Positions 16,206 through 24,241 are shown, counted from the stretch's first letter. The stretch is DNA of 40,119 bases from Clostridia bacterium (GCA_017463765.1 JAFTON010000108.1:1-40119); one strand, 5' to 3'. Made by a program: numbers and translations. Notes: generated by a model from the sequence alone, not told the origin.

Positions 16206-17018
16206 TTACTTTTTACCGTAAAGGATCTGAATATTCCTCTCCACGGTCTTCCTTTTACGCCAGGCGAACGCACGCTTCGAAAATTCCTCGTCGCTCATAC
16301 CGTCCAGTATTTCTGCAGTAAGATGAGGAATTCGGTCACGGTGGAAGAACTCTATGGGAGTAGAAATCGGATTACGGTTATGTGGGCAGGAGGTCTGACA
16401 AAGATCACAACCCCAGAGGGTGTTGCAGTTACGCATAAGCTGCTTTTCCTCCTCGGTAAGCTCACACTTGCGCTGTGTGATGGCAGAAAGGCAGTCACTT
16501 CCCTCGGAACGCAGAATACCCGTAGGACAAGCACGCTTGCATGCGCCGCATTTTTCACAGGTTCTGACAGGTCGGGGAGAGACTGCACCAAGCAGGGTGG
16601 GATCAATGTCCGTAACGGTGTCGGCAATAAAGATATAACTGCCGTACTTCTCGTTAATAATAAGACCGTTGTCACCTGCTATACCGAGCCCGGAAATAAG
16701 CGCAGCATGACGCTCGTCAATAGGACTGTGGTCACCGTAACCACGGATATTTGCAGACGGAAAGTGGGTCTTCAAGACAGCTTCAAGCGCCAGGTTCACC
16801 TCTGCTATTGCAAGATGATAATCAAGAGAGGTTGCATAGCGCGAAAGATTTACGCTCTCGCCGGAATAGTATGGCAAAAGATAAATAATAACGCTCTCAG
16901 GCACAAAGCCCTGTCGGTCGACAATACGGCTGTTTATCTCCCTGCAATCCTCATATGAGAGAACCGAAAAGTATTCAATATTCTGTGATAAAAAAAACTC
17001 TTCAAGCCGTTTCTTCAT
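16206..17018 (-). CDS. QueG-like epoxyqueuosine reductase family, short form
   Basis: The protein has 270 residues, about 100 shorter than typical full-length QueG, and lacks the C-terminal HEAT-like part. It keeps the core: GYGDHSPIDERHAA near 93-106 (including the candidate proton-donor aspartate region), the GLGIAGDNGLIIN segment, and two 4Fe-4S cluster motifs, CEKCGACKRACP (154-165) and CDLCQTSCP (204-212). QueG uses cobalamin and two clusters to reduce epoxyqueuosine to queuosine in tRNA. A substrate other than epoxyqueuosine is possible for this short form. queT lies 4.5 kb away, which supports queuosine metabolism in the organism. The start has no strong SD but a consensus promoter lies just upstream. 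Confidence 0.78.
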   Translation of the reverse strand: MKKRLEEFFLSQNIEYFSVLSYEDCREINSRIVDRQGFVPESVIIYLLPYYSGESVNLSRYATSLDYHLAIAEVNLALEAVLKTHFPSANIRGYGDHSPIDERHAALISGLGIAGDNGLIINEKYGSYIFIADTVTDIDPTLLGAVSPRPVRTCEKCGACKRACPTGILRSEGSDCLSAITQRKCELTEEEKQLMRNCNTLWGCDLCQTSCPHNRNPISTPIEFFHRDRIPHLTAEILDGMSDEEFSKRAFAWRKRKTVERNIQILYGKK

Positions 17019-17051
17019 TACGTCTAACCAATCCTAATATTTCTTTTTTTC

Positions 17052-17080
17052 ATTATACATCAGCGTTTTTCAAATTGCAA
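17052..17080 (-). promoter_or_regulatory. promoter of the QueG-like operon
   Basis: On the minus strand TTGCAA (17075-17080), a 17-base spacer and TATAAT (17052-17057) precede the start by about 30 bases. Confidence 0.75.
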
Positions 17081-17088
17081 GATATTTC

Positions 17089-17117
17089 TTGACTTTATTT
17101 AAAAATAATGATATAAT
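17089..17117 (+). promoter_or_regulatory. promoter of the plsY-rpiB operon
   Basis: TTGACT (17089-17094), a 17-base spacer and TGA-TATAAT (17112-17117) make a near-consensus extended promoter, divergent from and directly beside the QueG-like promoter. Confidence 0.85.
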
Positions 17118-17148
17118 ATTTAAGTAATTTTTATACTGAGGTTATTGT

Positions 17149-17880
17149 ATGAATATTTTTCGTGACGGTCTTCTCGTAAGACTTATAAATGAATTCGGAA
17201 TCAGTAACAGCTCCACCGAGTTCTATCTTTTAACTTTCGGATTTGTGTTTCTTTGTGTAGTAGTATCCTACTTTCTCGGCAGTCTGAGCTCGGCAATTAT
17301 CGTTTCACGGGCGCTTTATAAGGAGGATATCCGTACTCACGGAAGTGGCAACGCAGGTCTTACCAATATGCTGCGCACCTACGGTAAGGGAGCTGCAGCT
17401 CTGACGCTTGTTGGAGATATGGCAAAAACTGCCATTGCAGTTCTGTTCACTGCCCTGCTCTTCGGCTTCTCATACAGAAACGGAATCAGCCTGAGTGGTG
17501 TATGCTACCTTTCGGGGCTTTGCGCAGTGCTCGGTCACGTTTATCCCATCTTCTACGGCTTCAAGGGTGGCAAGGGCGTGCTTGTTACTGCCACCATGGC
17601 ACTTATGCTTACTCCTGCAGTATTCGGAATACTGATAACTCTGTTTATTATTATTGTAGCGATTACCGGCTTTGTTTCACTTGGCTCTGTTATCGTTGCA
17701 TCTCTGTTCCCTGTGGCAGTATGTCTTTACTCCTATTTTCTCGGTGGAAGCATTCCTCTGTTTACCGTAATCTGTACCGTATTTCTTGGTGCATTTGTGG
17801 TCTGGTGTCACAGAACCAATATCGGAAGGCTTAAGGCAGGAACCGAAAAGAAGATTTCTATCGGTAAAAAGAAGGATTGA
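17149..17880 (+). CDS. plsY: Acyl-phosphate:glycerol-3-phosphate acyltransferase PlsY
   Basis: At 243 residues, somewhat longer than the usual ~200, this polytopic membrane enzyme makes lysophosphatidate from acyl-phosphate and glycerol-3-phosphate. The three family motifs are present: FLGSLSSAIIVSRAL, HGSGNAGLTNMLRTYG (65-80), and the glycine-rich FKGGKGVLVTA. The N-terminus carries an extra segment of roughly 25 residues before the first membrane span. It heads an operon in which the methyltransferase follows after three bases. The acyl-phosphate partner PlsX is not in the window. Confidence 0.95.
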   Translation: MNIFRDGLLVRLINEFGISNSSTEFYLLTFGFVFLCVVVSYFLGSLSSAIIVSRALYKEDIRTHGSGNAGLTNMLRTYGKGAAALTLVGDMAKTAIAVLFTALLFGFSYRNGISLSGVCYLSGLCAVLGHVYPIFYGFKGGKGVLVTATMALMLTPAVFGILITLFIIIVAITGFVSLGSVIVASLFPVAVCLYSYFLGGSIPLFTVICTVFLGAFVVWCHRTNIGRLKAGTEKKISIGKKKD

Positions 17881-17882
17881 TT

Positions 17883-19076
17883 ATGAACAAAGCTGACTTT
17901 TTAGCTCTTATTGAGACCTCGTTCAAAAAAGAGGCGCTTAAGAAGCTGATTTTTTCACGACCGAAGTCGGGTGAGATAAGCAAGATTTCCTGCCGACTGG
18001 TAGCCCACAGAGGCAGAAGGCTTCTTGCCATGGAATTTTCTCTCCCGGGTAACACTGTTTCTCACAGAAATTTAAGCGAGGCTGAGCTTCCCTCAGAGCT
18101 TGTACCCGTTATAGACAACTACAAGCAGGTAAATCTGATTACAACCTACGGTGATGCCGAGCTGAAATGCTCCAAGTCAGGCAAGGAGACGGTTATCGGT
18201 GGGGATAATCTGAAAAGAAGACTGTCGGGGGATGCTCCCATATTTGAGAAGGCTATCGAATCTATTGATAAAAAGAAGAACTATATTCTCAGTGGCAGCG
18301 AAGCATTTCTGATTAAGCTTGGAATCAGCTCTTCGGACGGACGTGTTCACGATAAAAAGCAAGGTAAGTTCAGGCAGATAAACAGATTTCTCGAGCATAT
18401 AGAAAACATATATCCGAGACTTCCCTCTGAGGGAGAGATCAGGATATATGATCTGTGCTGTGGAAAGAGCTATCTTTCATTCGCTGTGTATCATTATCTG
18501 ACAGAGATAAAAGGACGCAAAGTGTACCTTTACGGCGCAGATTTAAAGCGCGACGTTATTCTGTGGTGTGAGGGGCTTGCAAAAGAGCTTGGCTACGTTG
18601 GAATGCGATTTGAGGTCGGTGACATTTCGAAAATCGTTCCTGATGAAAAGCCTGATATGGTTATCTCGCTTCACGCCTGCGATATTGCAACAGACATTGT
18701 ACTTGATACGGCAGTAAGACTGGGTGCTGATATTATTCTTTCTACCCCCTGCTGTCACAGATATCTTAACGGTAAGGTGGTGGCGAGGGAGCTTGAGTTC
18801 ATTACAAGATACCCACATCTGTCGGGCAAGCTGTGCGAGGCGATAACGGATTCACTCCGTCTGGCGAGGCTTCGTGCCAACGGCTACAGTGTAATGGCTC
18901 TCGAGCTTACAGACCCGGAAAATACGCCAAAGAATACGCTTATTAAAGCTGTAAAAAACGCAAAAATGAGCGAAAAAGAGAGGCAGAAAGCAAAAGAAGA
19001 GTATGAATCTATGCTTTCATTCATTCTTGGTGACAAAGCCTCAAATTACCTCTCAGAGATAAAAAACAATCAATAA
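17883..19076 (+). CDS. Class I SAM-dependent methyltransferase (Methyltransf_32-like), substrate unknown
   Basis: ATG 17883 (AAGGA upstream) gives 397 residues; an in-frame TTG at 17877 is less likely. The N-terminal ~170 residues have no motif I recognise. The methyltransferase fold starts at IYDLCCGKSYLSFAVYHYL (motif I), followed by VYLYGADLKRDVILWCE, DMVISLHACDIATD and STPCCHRYLNG. The SLHACD and PCCH signatures recur in a bacterial and eukaryotic group of putative RNA or small-molecule methyltransferases. The place between plsY and tsaE is suggestive of translation-linked work but does not prove it. Confidence 0.8.
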   Translation: MNKADFLALIETSFKKEALKKLIFSRPKSGEISKISCRLVAHRGRRLLAMEFSLPGNTVSHRNLSEAELPSELVPVIDNYKQVNLITTYGDAELKCSKSGKETVIGGDNLKRRLSGDAPIFEKAIESIDKKKNYILSGSEAFLIKLGISSSDGRVHDKKQGKFRQINRFLEHIENIYPRLPSEGEIRIYDLCCGKSYLSFAVYHYLTEIKGRKVYLYGADLKRDVILWCEGLAKELGYVGMRFEVGDISKIVPDEKPDMVISLHACDIATDIVLDTAVRLGADIILSTPCCHRYLNGKVVARELEFITRYPHLSGKLCEAITDSLRLARLRANGYSVMALELTDPENTPKNTLIKAVKNAKMSEKERQKAKEEYESMLSFILGDKASNYLSEIKNNQ

Positions 19077-19104
19077 AGCATTATTCTACAAAGGATAAAA
19101 AGAT

Positions 19105-19542
19105 ATGACAAAATATACAAAATCGGCGTCAGAGACAGAAAGAGTAGGCGCCGACCTTGCCGAGAGGCTTGATAAGGCAGGGATTACTCATGCCTTTATT
19201 GCCATGCGAGGCGAGATGGGTGTGGGCAAGACTGCCTTTACCCGTGGGTTTGCATCCTACTTCGGAATTTCGGGTGTGAAGAGTCCCACCTACACCATAG
19301 TAAATGAACACCGTGGACGTGTCAATATTTATCATTTTGATATGTATCGAATTTGTGACGGTGACGATCTATACTCTATTGGCTATGACGATTACGTCGA
19401 TGCCGACGGCTACTGCATTGCCGAGTGGTCTGAAAATATTGAAGGCGAAATTCCCGAGGGAGCGATCTTCGTAACTATATCGAGAGTTGAAGGACATCCC
19501 GACGAAAGAAGGATTGATATAGATGAAAATTCTTGCATTTGA
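19105..19542 (+). CDS. tsaE: tRNA threonylcarbamoyladenosine biosynthesis ATPase TsaE
   Basis: At 145 residues this is a normal-length TsaE. Walker A is GEMGVGKT (36-43). SPTYTIVNEHRG and IYHFDMYRI are characteristic and position the nucleotide and partner contacts. TsaE works with TsaB and TsaD to make t6A37 in ANN-decoding tRNAs. Its end overlaps tsaB by 20 bases, implying translational coupling and matched amounts. AAAGGAT precedes the start. TsaC and TsaD are outside the window. Confidence 0.96.
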   Translation: MTKYTKSASETERVGADLAERLDKAGITHAFIAMRGEMGVGKTAFTRGFASYFGISGVKSPTYTIVNEHRGRVNIYHFDMYRICDGDDLYSIGYDDYVDADGYCIAEWSENIEGEIPEGAIFVTISRVEGHPDERRIDIDENSCI

Positions 19543-20248
19543 CGGTACGGCAAAGGCTGCATCGGTTGCAGTGGCTGACGGCGACAGAATACTCGCGCAC
19601 CACACCGTTGATAACGGACTTACTCAAAGCGAGCTGCTGTTGCCCATGGCAGAGGATCTTTTAAAAAATCTTAAGCTGTCCTTCTCGGATATAGGGCTTT
19701 TTGCAACATCGGTTGGACCGGGTTCGTTTACCGGTGTACGAATAGGCGTATCCCTCATCAAGGGACTTGCATTCGGAAGAAATATTCCTTGCGTAGGCGT
19801 ATCCACTATTGAAGCTCTGGCAGAAAATCTCAGGGGACTTCGTGGAATAATAATTCCAGCTATGGATGCAAGACGTTCCCAGATATATTCTGCAACCTTT
19901 CGTAGCGACGGTAGGGAGCTTACAAGGCTTACCGGGGACAGAGCCGTTGCATTAAGCACACTTGCAGAAGAGCTTCGTGAATACGAGGGCGAGGATATAT
20001 ACCTGGTTGGTGACGGATACGCAGTTGCTAAGCGCGCGCTGGAGGCTGCAGGTGTCAGGTTGTGTGAAACACCCGAGCTGTTGACACTCGAAAGCGCAGC
20101 ATCGGTAGCTAAGGTAGCGAAGAGAAAATACGAGTCCGGCGAATGGGTCAGCGACAGCGAGCTCTCCCCCGTTTATTTAAGAATGCCCCAGGCTGAGCGC
20201 GAAAGGCTTGAGCGTGAGGCAGCAAAAAAGAATGAGAGGAAGGATTAA
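19523..20248 (+). CDS. tsaB: tRNA threonylcarbamoyladenosine biosynthesis protein TsaB
   Basis: This 241-residue member of the ASKHA/Gcp fold begins with KILAFDGTAKAASVAVADGD and contains TSVGPGSFTGVRIGVSLIKGLAFG, the diagnostic TsaB segment. It scaffolds TsaD and TsaE in t6A synthesis and lacks the metal-binding catalytic residues of TsaD. Its ATG lies inside the tsaE 3' end. The usual neighbour RimI is absent; rpiB comes two bases after the stop. Confidence 0.95.
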   Translation: MKILAFDGTAKAASVAVADGDRILAHHTVDNGLTQSELLLPMAEDLLKNLKLSFSDIGLFATSVGPGSFTGVRIGVSLIKGLAFGRNIPCVGVSTIEALAENLRGLRGIIIPAMDARRSQIYSATFRSDGRELTRLTGDRAVALSTLAEELREYEGEDIYLVGDGYAVAKRALEAAGVRLCETPELLTLESAASVAKVAKRKYESGEWVSDSELSPVYLRMPQAERERLEREAAKKNERKD

Positions 20249-20250
20249 CT

Positions 20251-20697
20251 ATGAGAAAAATATATATAGGCGCAGACAGCGCAGGTTTTACTCTTAAGGA
20301 GGAGGTAAAGCTTCATCTCGGAGAGCTTGGATACCAGGTTGTTGACTGTGGATGTCATTCTACCGAATCCTGTCACTACCCTGAGTTTGCCTCAAAGGTA
20401 TGCGAAAGGGTTCAGAGCGAGCCCGACAGTTCCTTCGGCCTTCTGATCTGTGGAACGGGTATAGGAATGTCAATGTGTGCAAACAAGCACAGAGGCATCA
20501 GGGCTGCCGTATGTGGAGATACCTACTCTGCAAAAATGACAAGATGCCATAACGACGCAAACGTACTCTGTATCGGCGCAAGGGTTACGGGAAGCTGCCT
20601 TGCACTTGATATAGTTGATGCGTTTCTCTCTGCAGAATACGAGGGTGGACGTCACGCGATAAGAGTTAAAATGATGGAAGATATAGAGAACAAATGA
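20251..20697 (+). CDS. rpiB: Ribose-5-phosphate isomerase B
   Basis: This 148-residue enzyme interconverts ribose-5-phosphate and ribulose-5-phosphate. The N-terminal YIGADSAGFTLKEEVK, the active-site cysteine (Cys67) in LLICGTGIGMSMCANK and the histidine in TRCHNDANVLCIGAR fit RpiB. DSAGF replaces the more common DHAG/DHGG, so the usual histidine near residue 10 is a serine. A related LacAB-type substrate preference cannot be excluded. It closes the plsY operon. The stop is only two bases from the mecA stop on the other strand and I see no terminator between. Confidence 0.93.
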   Translation: MRKIYIGADSAGFTLKEEVKLHLGELGYQVVDCGCHSTESCHYPEFASKVCERVQSEPDSSFGLLICGTGIGMSMCANKHRGIRAAVCGDTYSAKMTRCHNDANVLCIGARVTGSCLALDIVDAFLSAEYEGGRHAIRVKMMEDIENK

Positions 20698-20699
20698 TA

Positions 20700-21287
20700 T
20701 TAAAGCGATGCAAATCGCTCTATACCGTCGCCATCGGTAAGTCTGGTGGCGTGCTCTGATATATAGCTTGAAAGCTCGGTGGTGATACCTGTGCCAAATT
20801 CCAGAATGCATGGAAATTCGACAGGCTCACCACCCTTTCCATATTCCTCTATGGCAAGATAATACTTATCCTTTTCGTAATATACGTCACTGCTTGGCGA
20901 AATATCACCAACTATCGCCTTGATTGCACGGGCTGCAGCTATCGTGTCCTCCAGGGTATCAAAAGCGTAAAGAAGCCGTTTTTTTGACAGCATGGCAATC
21001 CTGTCGGATTTTGAAACAAGGCGCGCAGAGGAGTCGGACAGTATTCCCAGCTTGGTAACAAAAAGCTCGCAGCCACCGTTTTTTATCGGATATAGCTGTA
21101 TCAGAACCTTATCCCCTGCAGGATCGAAGCCAACCTGCCCTTTCGCCTGTTCAAGAATGCGCCAGAATATGCGTCTGGCGCCAGGTCCACTTACGTCGGG
21201 AGATGCGCTGTCAAGCTTATATCGCTCTGCTTCTTCCCCAGATAAAACAATCTTGATTTTCGAATCGCCGATAAGTAAAAATTCCAA
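20700..21287 (-). CDS. mecA: Adaptor protein MecA, TTG start
   Basis: TTG at 21285-21287 gives 195 residues beginning MEFLLIGDSKIKIVLSGEEA, the normal MecA start. Its SD (AGAGG) is 6 bases upstream. Frames extending to ATGs at about 21325 or 21380 would start before the promoter's transcription start, since a TATAAT lies at 21315-21320. MecA delivers substrates such as ComK to ClpC in Bacillus. The N-terminal target-binding part and C-terminal ClpC-binding part, with FDTLEDTIAAARAIKA and a Tyr-rich YYEKDKYYLAIEEY segment, are both present. Its targets here are unknown. Confidence 0.88.
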   Translation of the reverse strand: MEFLLIGDSKIKIVLSGEEAERYKLDSASPDVSGPGARRIFWRILEQAKGQVGFDPAGDKVLIQLYPIKNGGCELFVTKLGILSDSSARLVSKSDRIAMLSKKRLLYAFDTLEDTIAAARAIKAIVGDISPSSDVYYEKDKYYLAIEEYGKGGEPVEFPCILEFGTGITTELSSYISEHATRLTDGDGIERFASL

Positions 21288-21314
21288 AATGCACCTCTTA
21301 ATGCTTTTTGTTTC

Positions 21315-21343
21315 ATTATATAGCATAATGTGGTTAATTGCTA
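21315..21343 (-). promoter_or_regulatory. promoter of mecA
   Basis: On the minus strand TATAAT is at 21315-21320, with a weak -35 (TAGCAA) 17 bases further up. The predicted transcript starts near 21308 and leaves a ~20-base leader, which decides the TTG start of mecA. Confidence 0.6.
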
Positions 21344-21417
21344 CTGAGAATAAAGAAAGTAACAAGTAAAGCAATACCAAAAAAGATTTATTATTATAAT
21401 AAAAATTATTTTTTTAC

Positions 21418-21446
21418 TTGTTTTTATTATTTTTTTATGATATAAT
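21418..21446 (+). promoter_or_regulatory. promoter of queT
   Basis: TTGTTT (21418-21423), a 17-base spacer and TGA-TATAAT (21441-21446). The transcript would start near 21452, directly at the riboswitch-like leader. Confidence 0.75.
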
Positions 21447-21453
21447 TAAGAAT

Positions 21454-21510
21454 GGTGAGTTCGAGACCTTCCTCACCGAGTTGCTTGCAACAAAAAAACA
21501 AAACTAAAGG
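21454..21510 (+). ncRNA. preQ1-I-like riboswitch with an extra hairpin in loop 3
   Basis: Stem P1 is GGTGAG (21454-21459) with CTCACC (21472-21477). Loop 1 between them, TTCGAGACCTTC, is 12 bases as in the B. subtilis preQ1-I aptamer, starts with UUC, and ends with the C (21471) that corresponds to the preQ1-pairing cytosine. After P1 comes a small hairpin GTTGC-TT-GCAAC (21480-21491), absent from the classical form. The A-rich tail AAAAAAACAAAACTAAAGG (21492-21510) runs into the queT ribosome binding site, so ligand binding would block translation. queT is a typical preQ1 target. The class is inferred by eye. Confidence 0.7.
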
Positions 21511-21517
21511 AAAGCAT

Positions 21518-22024
21518 ATGAAAAACACAAAAAATCTAACTCTCTACACCACCCGAGGTGCGCTTATTGCAGCACTGTACGTCGCACTTACCTCACTTGC
21601 CACGGCTGTGGGAATGTCAAGCGGCGTTATTCAATTCCGTATTTCAGAGGCACTGTGTATTCTGCCAATCTTCTTTCCCGAGGCAATACCCGGTCTGTTT
21701 GTCGGCTGCTTTATCTCCAATCTTATGGTTCCCGGAGCTGTAATTTGGGATATAATCTTCGGCAGTCTTGCAACTCTTATCGGTGCTGTCGGCGCAAGAT
21801 TACTAATGAGTGTGCCTGAAAAATACAAATGGGTGGCAACACTTCCCACCATAGTGGCAAACATGGTAATTATCCCTCCCGTTCTTATCCTTGCCTACGG
21901 TGCCCCCGATTCATACTGGTTCCTTATGCTTACCGTTGGAATCGGCGAGATAGTATGCGTCGGTGTACTTGGAAGTGGAATGTATTACGTCTTAAGAAAA
22001 TACGTTAAACGTTGGCTGAAATAA
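21518..22024 (+). CDS. queT: Queuosine precursor ECF transporter S component QueT
   Basis: ATG 21518 gives 168 residues; the frame extends upstream through the riboswitch, but that part is RNA structure, not protein. It has about six hydrophobic segments and the QueT signature IQFRISEALCILPIFFPEAIPGLFVGCFISNL. It is the substrate-binding membrane part of an energy-coupling-factor importer for preQ1 or queuine. The shared EcfAA'T module is elsewhere. The preQ1-like leader supports the substrate. It ends at a good terminator. Confidence 0.93.
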   Translation: MKNTKNLTLYTTRGALIAALYVALTSLATAVGMSSGVIQFRISEALCILPIFFPEAIPGLFVGCFISNLMVPGAVIWDIIFGSLATLIGAVGARLLMSVPEKYKWVATLPTIVANMVIIPPVLILAYGAPDSYWFLMLTVGIGEIVCVGVLGSGMYYVLRKYVKRWLK

Positions 22025-22032
22025 GCCTTAGA

Positions 22033-22072
22033 AAAAGGATGCTCGGTCTTATCCACATCCTTTTGTTTTTTA
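22033..22072 (+). terminator. queT terminator
   Basis: AAAAGGATG (22033-22041) pairs with CATCCTTTT (22056-22064), followed by GTTTTTTATTT. Confidence 0.8.
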
Positions 22073-22091
22073 TTTCGAAGGAGGACAATAA

Positions 22092-24053
22092 ATGTCAAAT
22101 TCCGAGAGAAACGACAGAAAGTATCTGATGGAGCTGGCGAAGCAGTATCCCTCGAGAAAGGCTGCTGCAGCAGAGATAATCAGGCTGAACGGTCTTTTAA
22201 ATCTTCCAAAGGGCACCGAGCATTTTTTAAGTGATATTCACGGAGAGTGGGAGGCTTTCTCTCACATCAGAAGAAATGCTTCGGGAGTTATCAGAAACAA
22301 AGTAAGACAGCTTTTTGAGGGCGAGCTTAACGAAGAGGAGCGCGCAGAGCTTTCCAGCCTTATATACTACCCTGAGGAGAAGCTTGACGAAGCAAGGGCG
22401 CGTGAGGAGGATATCTCACACTGGTACACCGTTACCATTGACAGACTTCTTAAAATATGCCGTCTCGTAGGCAGTAAGTATACTCGTGAGGTTGTTCGTA
22501 GTCATCTGCGAGATAAAGCAGGTGAGTTCGTATATATTCTTGAAGAGCTGCTTATCGACGGCGACGACGTTATGAAGTCACAATACTGTGACAGCATTGT
22601 CAGAACTGCTGTGAGAATTGGTGCTGCCGAGGATCTTATCAAGGGACTTTGTGACACAATAAAGAGCCTTGTAATTGATCATCTTCACATTGTAGGTGAC
22701 CTTTTCGACCGTGGTCCGAGAGCAGATATGATTCTCGACGAGCTTATGCGCGAGAGATCAATTGATATTCAGTGGGGTAACCACGACGCCTTGTGGATGG
22801 GCGCTGCTGCAGGCTCAAGGGTATGTATTGCTACTGTGCTTAATAATTCCATAACCTATAAGAATCTTGACGTGATTGAGATCGGATACGGTATTTCGCT
22901 TCGTCCACTGGCGCTCTTTGCCGAGGAGGTGTATGGGAAATCCGATATCTCGGCATACATGCCTAAAGGAAATTCCGAGGGTAATTTTTACGGTGGAACA
23001 GATGACACACTTCTCGCAATGATGCACAAGGCGATAAGCATTATTCAATTCAAGCTTGAAGGTCAGACAATAAAGCGCAACCCCCATTTTTTGATGAATG
23101 AGCGACTTATTCTTGAGCAGATTGATAAAAAGCGTGGAACCGTTACTATCAGTGGCAAGGAATATAAACTTCGCGACTGTGACTTCCCGACACTTGACGA
23201 TGATGCTCCCTACCAGCTGACAGAAGGTGAAAGTCGCGTTATGGAATACCTGAAGGTCGCGTTTATGCGATCGGAAAAGCTTAATAAGCAGATCAGGTTT
23301 ATTTATGAATGTGGCGCAATGTATACCATATACAATAACAATCTTCTATACCACGGTGCCATACCTATGGACGATAACGGAGAGCTTATGGCTCTCGAGG
23401 CAGGTGGAGGCAGAAAAGGCAAAGCGCTTATGGACTATTGCGACAAAATGGCAAGAACAGGTTACTTTGCTAAAGAGGGCAGCCCCGAGAGACAGGCAGG
23501 AACGGACTTCCTCTGGTTTTTATGGTGTGGAAAGGATTCGCCACTCTGCGCAAGAAAGAAGATGGCTACCTTTGAGCGCTTGCTTATAAACGATAAGGAT
23601 GCCTGGGTAGAGCCTAAGAATGCATACTACAAGTCATGGGACAACGAGAAGATAGCTATAAAGATACTTGACGAATTCGGTATCAACAGTATAGGCTCGC
23701 ATATCATAAACGGTCATCTTCCCGTCAGCAGAGGTGAAAATCCAATCAAGGCAAACGGAAGAATTCTGGTGATTGACGGTGGCTTCTGCAAGGCATATCA
23801 CGGTTCTACCGGTATCGGTGGATATACGCTTATTTACAATGCCGACGGTATTCGTCTGCAGGCGCACGAGCCCTTCTTCGACAGGGCAGACGCTATAAAA
23901 AACAATGCAGATATCGTATCCGAGACTATTATTTTCGAAAACAAGTCGGATAAGATGCGAATAAGAGAAACCTACCGTGGTTCGGAAATCCGTGAAAGAA
24001 TTGCCGATCTGATGCTGCTTATGGCAGAATACGATAACGGTACTATTCAATAA
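22092..24053 (+). CDS. fbp: Fructose-1,6-bisphosphatase class III
   Basis: The 653-residue protein has the typical Firmicutes class III length. It hydrolyses fructose-1,6-bisphosphate in gluconeogenesis. The metallophosphoesterase core is visible: HFLSDIHGEWEAF (44-56), HIVGDLFDRGPRAD and WGNHDALWMG, followed by the family-specific HGAIPMDDNGE, DFLWFLWCGKDSPLCARKK and INGHLPVSRGENPIKANG. The start has AAGGAGG at the best distance. No promoter was found in the 20 bases after the queT terminator T-tract, so read-through from queT or a promoter within it may drive the gene. Confidence 0.96.
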   Translation: MSNSERNDRKYLMELAKQYPSRKAAAAEIIRLNGLLNLPKGTEHFLSDIHGEWEAFSHIRRNASGVIRNKVRQLFEGELNEEERAELSSLIYYPEEKLDEARAREEDISHWYTVTIDRLLKICRLVGSKYTREVVRSHLRDKAGEFVYILEELLIDGDDVMKSQYCDSIVRTAVRIGAAEDLIKGLCDTIKSLVIDHLHIVGDLFDRGPRADMILDELMRERSIDIQWGNHDALWMGAAAGSRVCIATVLNNSITYKNLDVIEIGYGISLRPLALFAEEVYGKSDISAYMPKGNSEGNFYGGTDDTLLAMMHKAISIIQFKLEGQTIKRNPHFLMNERLILEQIDKKRGTVTISGKEYKLRDCDFPTLDDDAPYQLTEGESRVMEYLKVAFMRSEKLNKQIRFIYECGAMYTIYNNNLLYHGAIPMDDNGELMALEAGGGRKGKALMDYCDKMARTGYFAKEGSPERQAGTDFLWFLWCGKDSPLCARKKMATFERLLINDKDAWVEPKNAYYKSWDNEKIAIKILDEFGINSIGSHIINGHLPVSRGENPIKANGRILVIDGGFCKAYHGSTGIGGYTLIYNADGIRLQAHEPFFDRADAIKNNADIVSETIIFENKSDKMRIRETYRGSEIRERIADLMLLMAEYDNGTIQ

Positions 24054-24092
24054 AAAAGGGGCTGCTTGATTTAGGCATAACCGAACAAAAAA

Positions 24093-24122
24093 GGTAGAGG
24101 TACTCTTAAATGTGCCTCTACC
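24093..24122 (+). other. hairpin 3' of fbp
   Basis: GGTAGAGGTAC and GTGCCTCTACC (24093-24103, 24112-24122) make an 11-bp stem with one U-G pair as plus-strand RNA; on the minus strand this becomes an A-C mismatch. No U-tract follows, so this is an RNA structure in the fbp 3' region rather than a terminator. Confidence 0.55.
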
Positions 24123-24140
24123 ATCAATATTTATCTGACC

Positions 24141-24185
24141 GAGAAAATCTAAGGTTGAAAACCTATGGTTTTCTCTTTTTTATTT
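24141..24185 (+). terminator. fbp terminator
   Basis: GAGAAAATC...AAGGT and ACCT...GGTTTTCTC (24141-24156, 24161-24175) form an imperfect stem followed directly by TTTTTTATTT. Confidence 0.7.
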
Positions 24186-24198
24186 GAGTTTTTAAAAT

Positions 24199-24241
24199 AA
24201 AGGGTCATCTCGTTTATAAACCTTGAGATAACCCTTTTTAT
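24199..24241 (-). terminator. terminator of the FAD dehydrogenase gene
   Basis: AAAGGGTCATCTC (24199-24211) and GAGATAACCCTTT (24225-24237) form a 13-bp stem. As minus-strand RNA the one non-identical position becomes a U-G pair, and a T-rich run follows (24186-24198 reversed). Confidence 0.65.
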
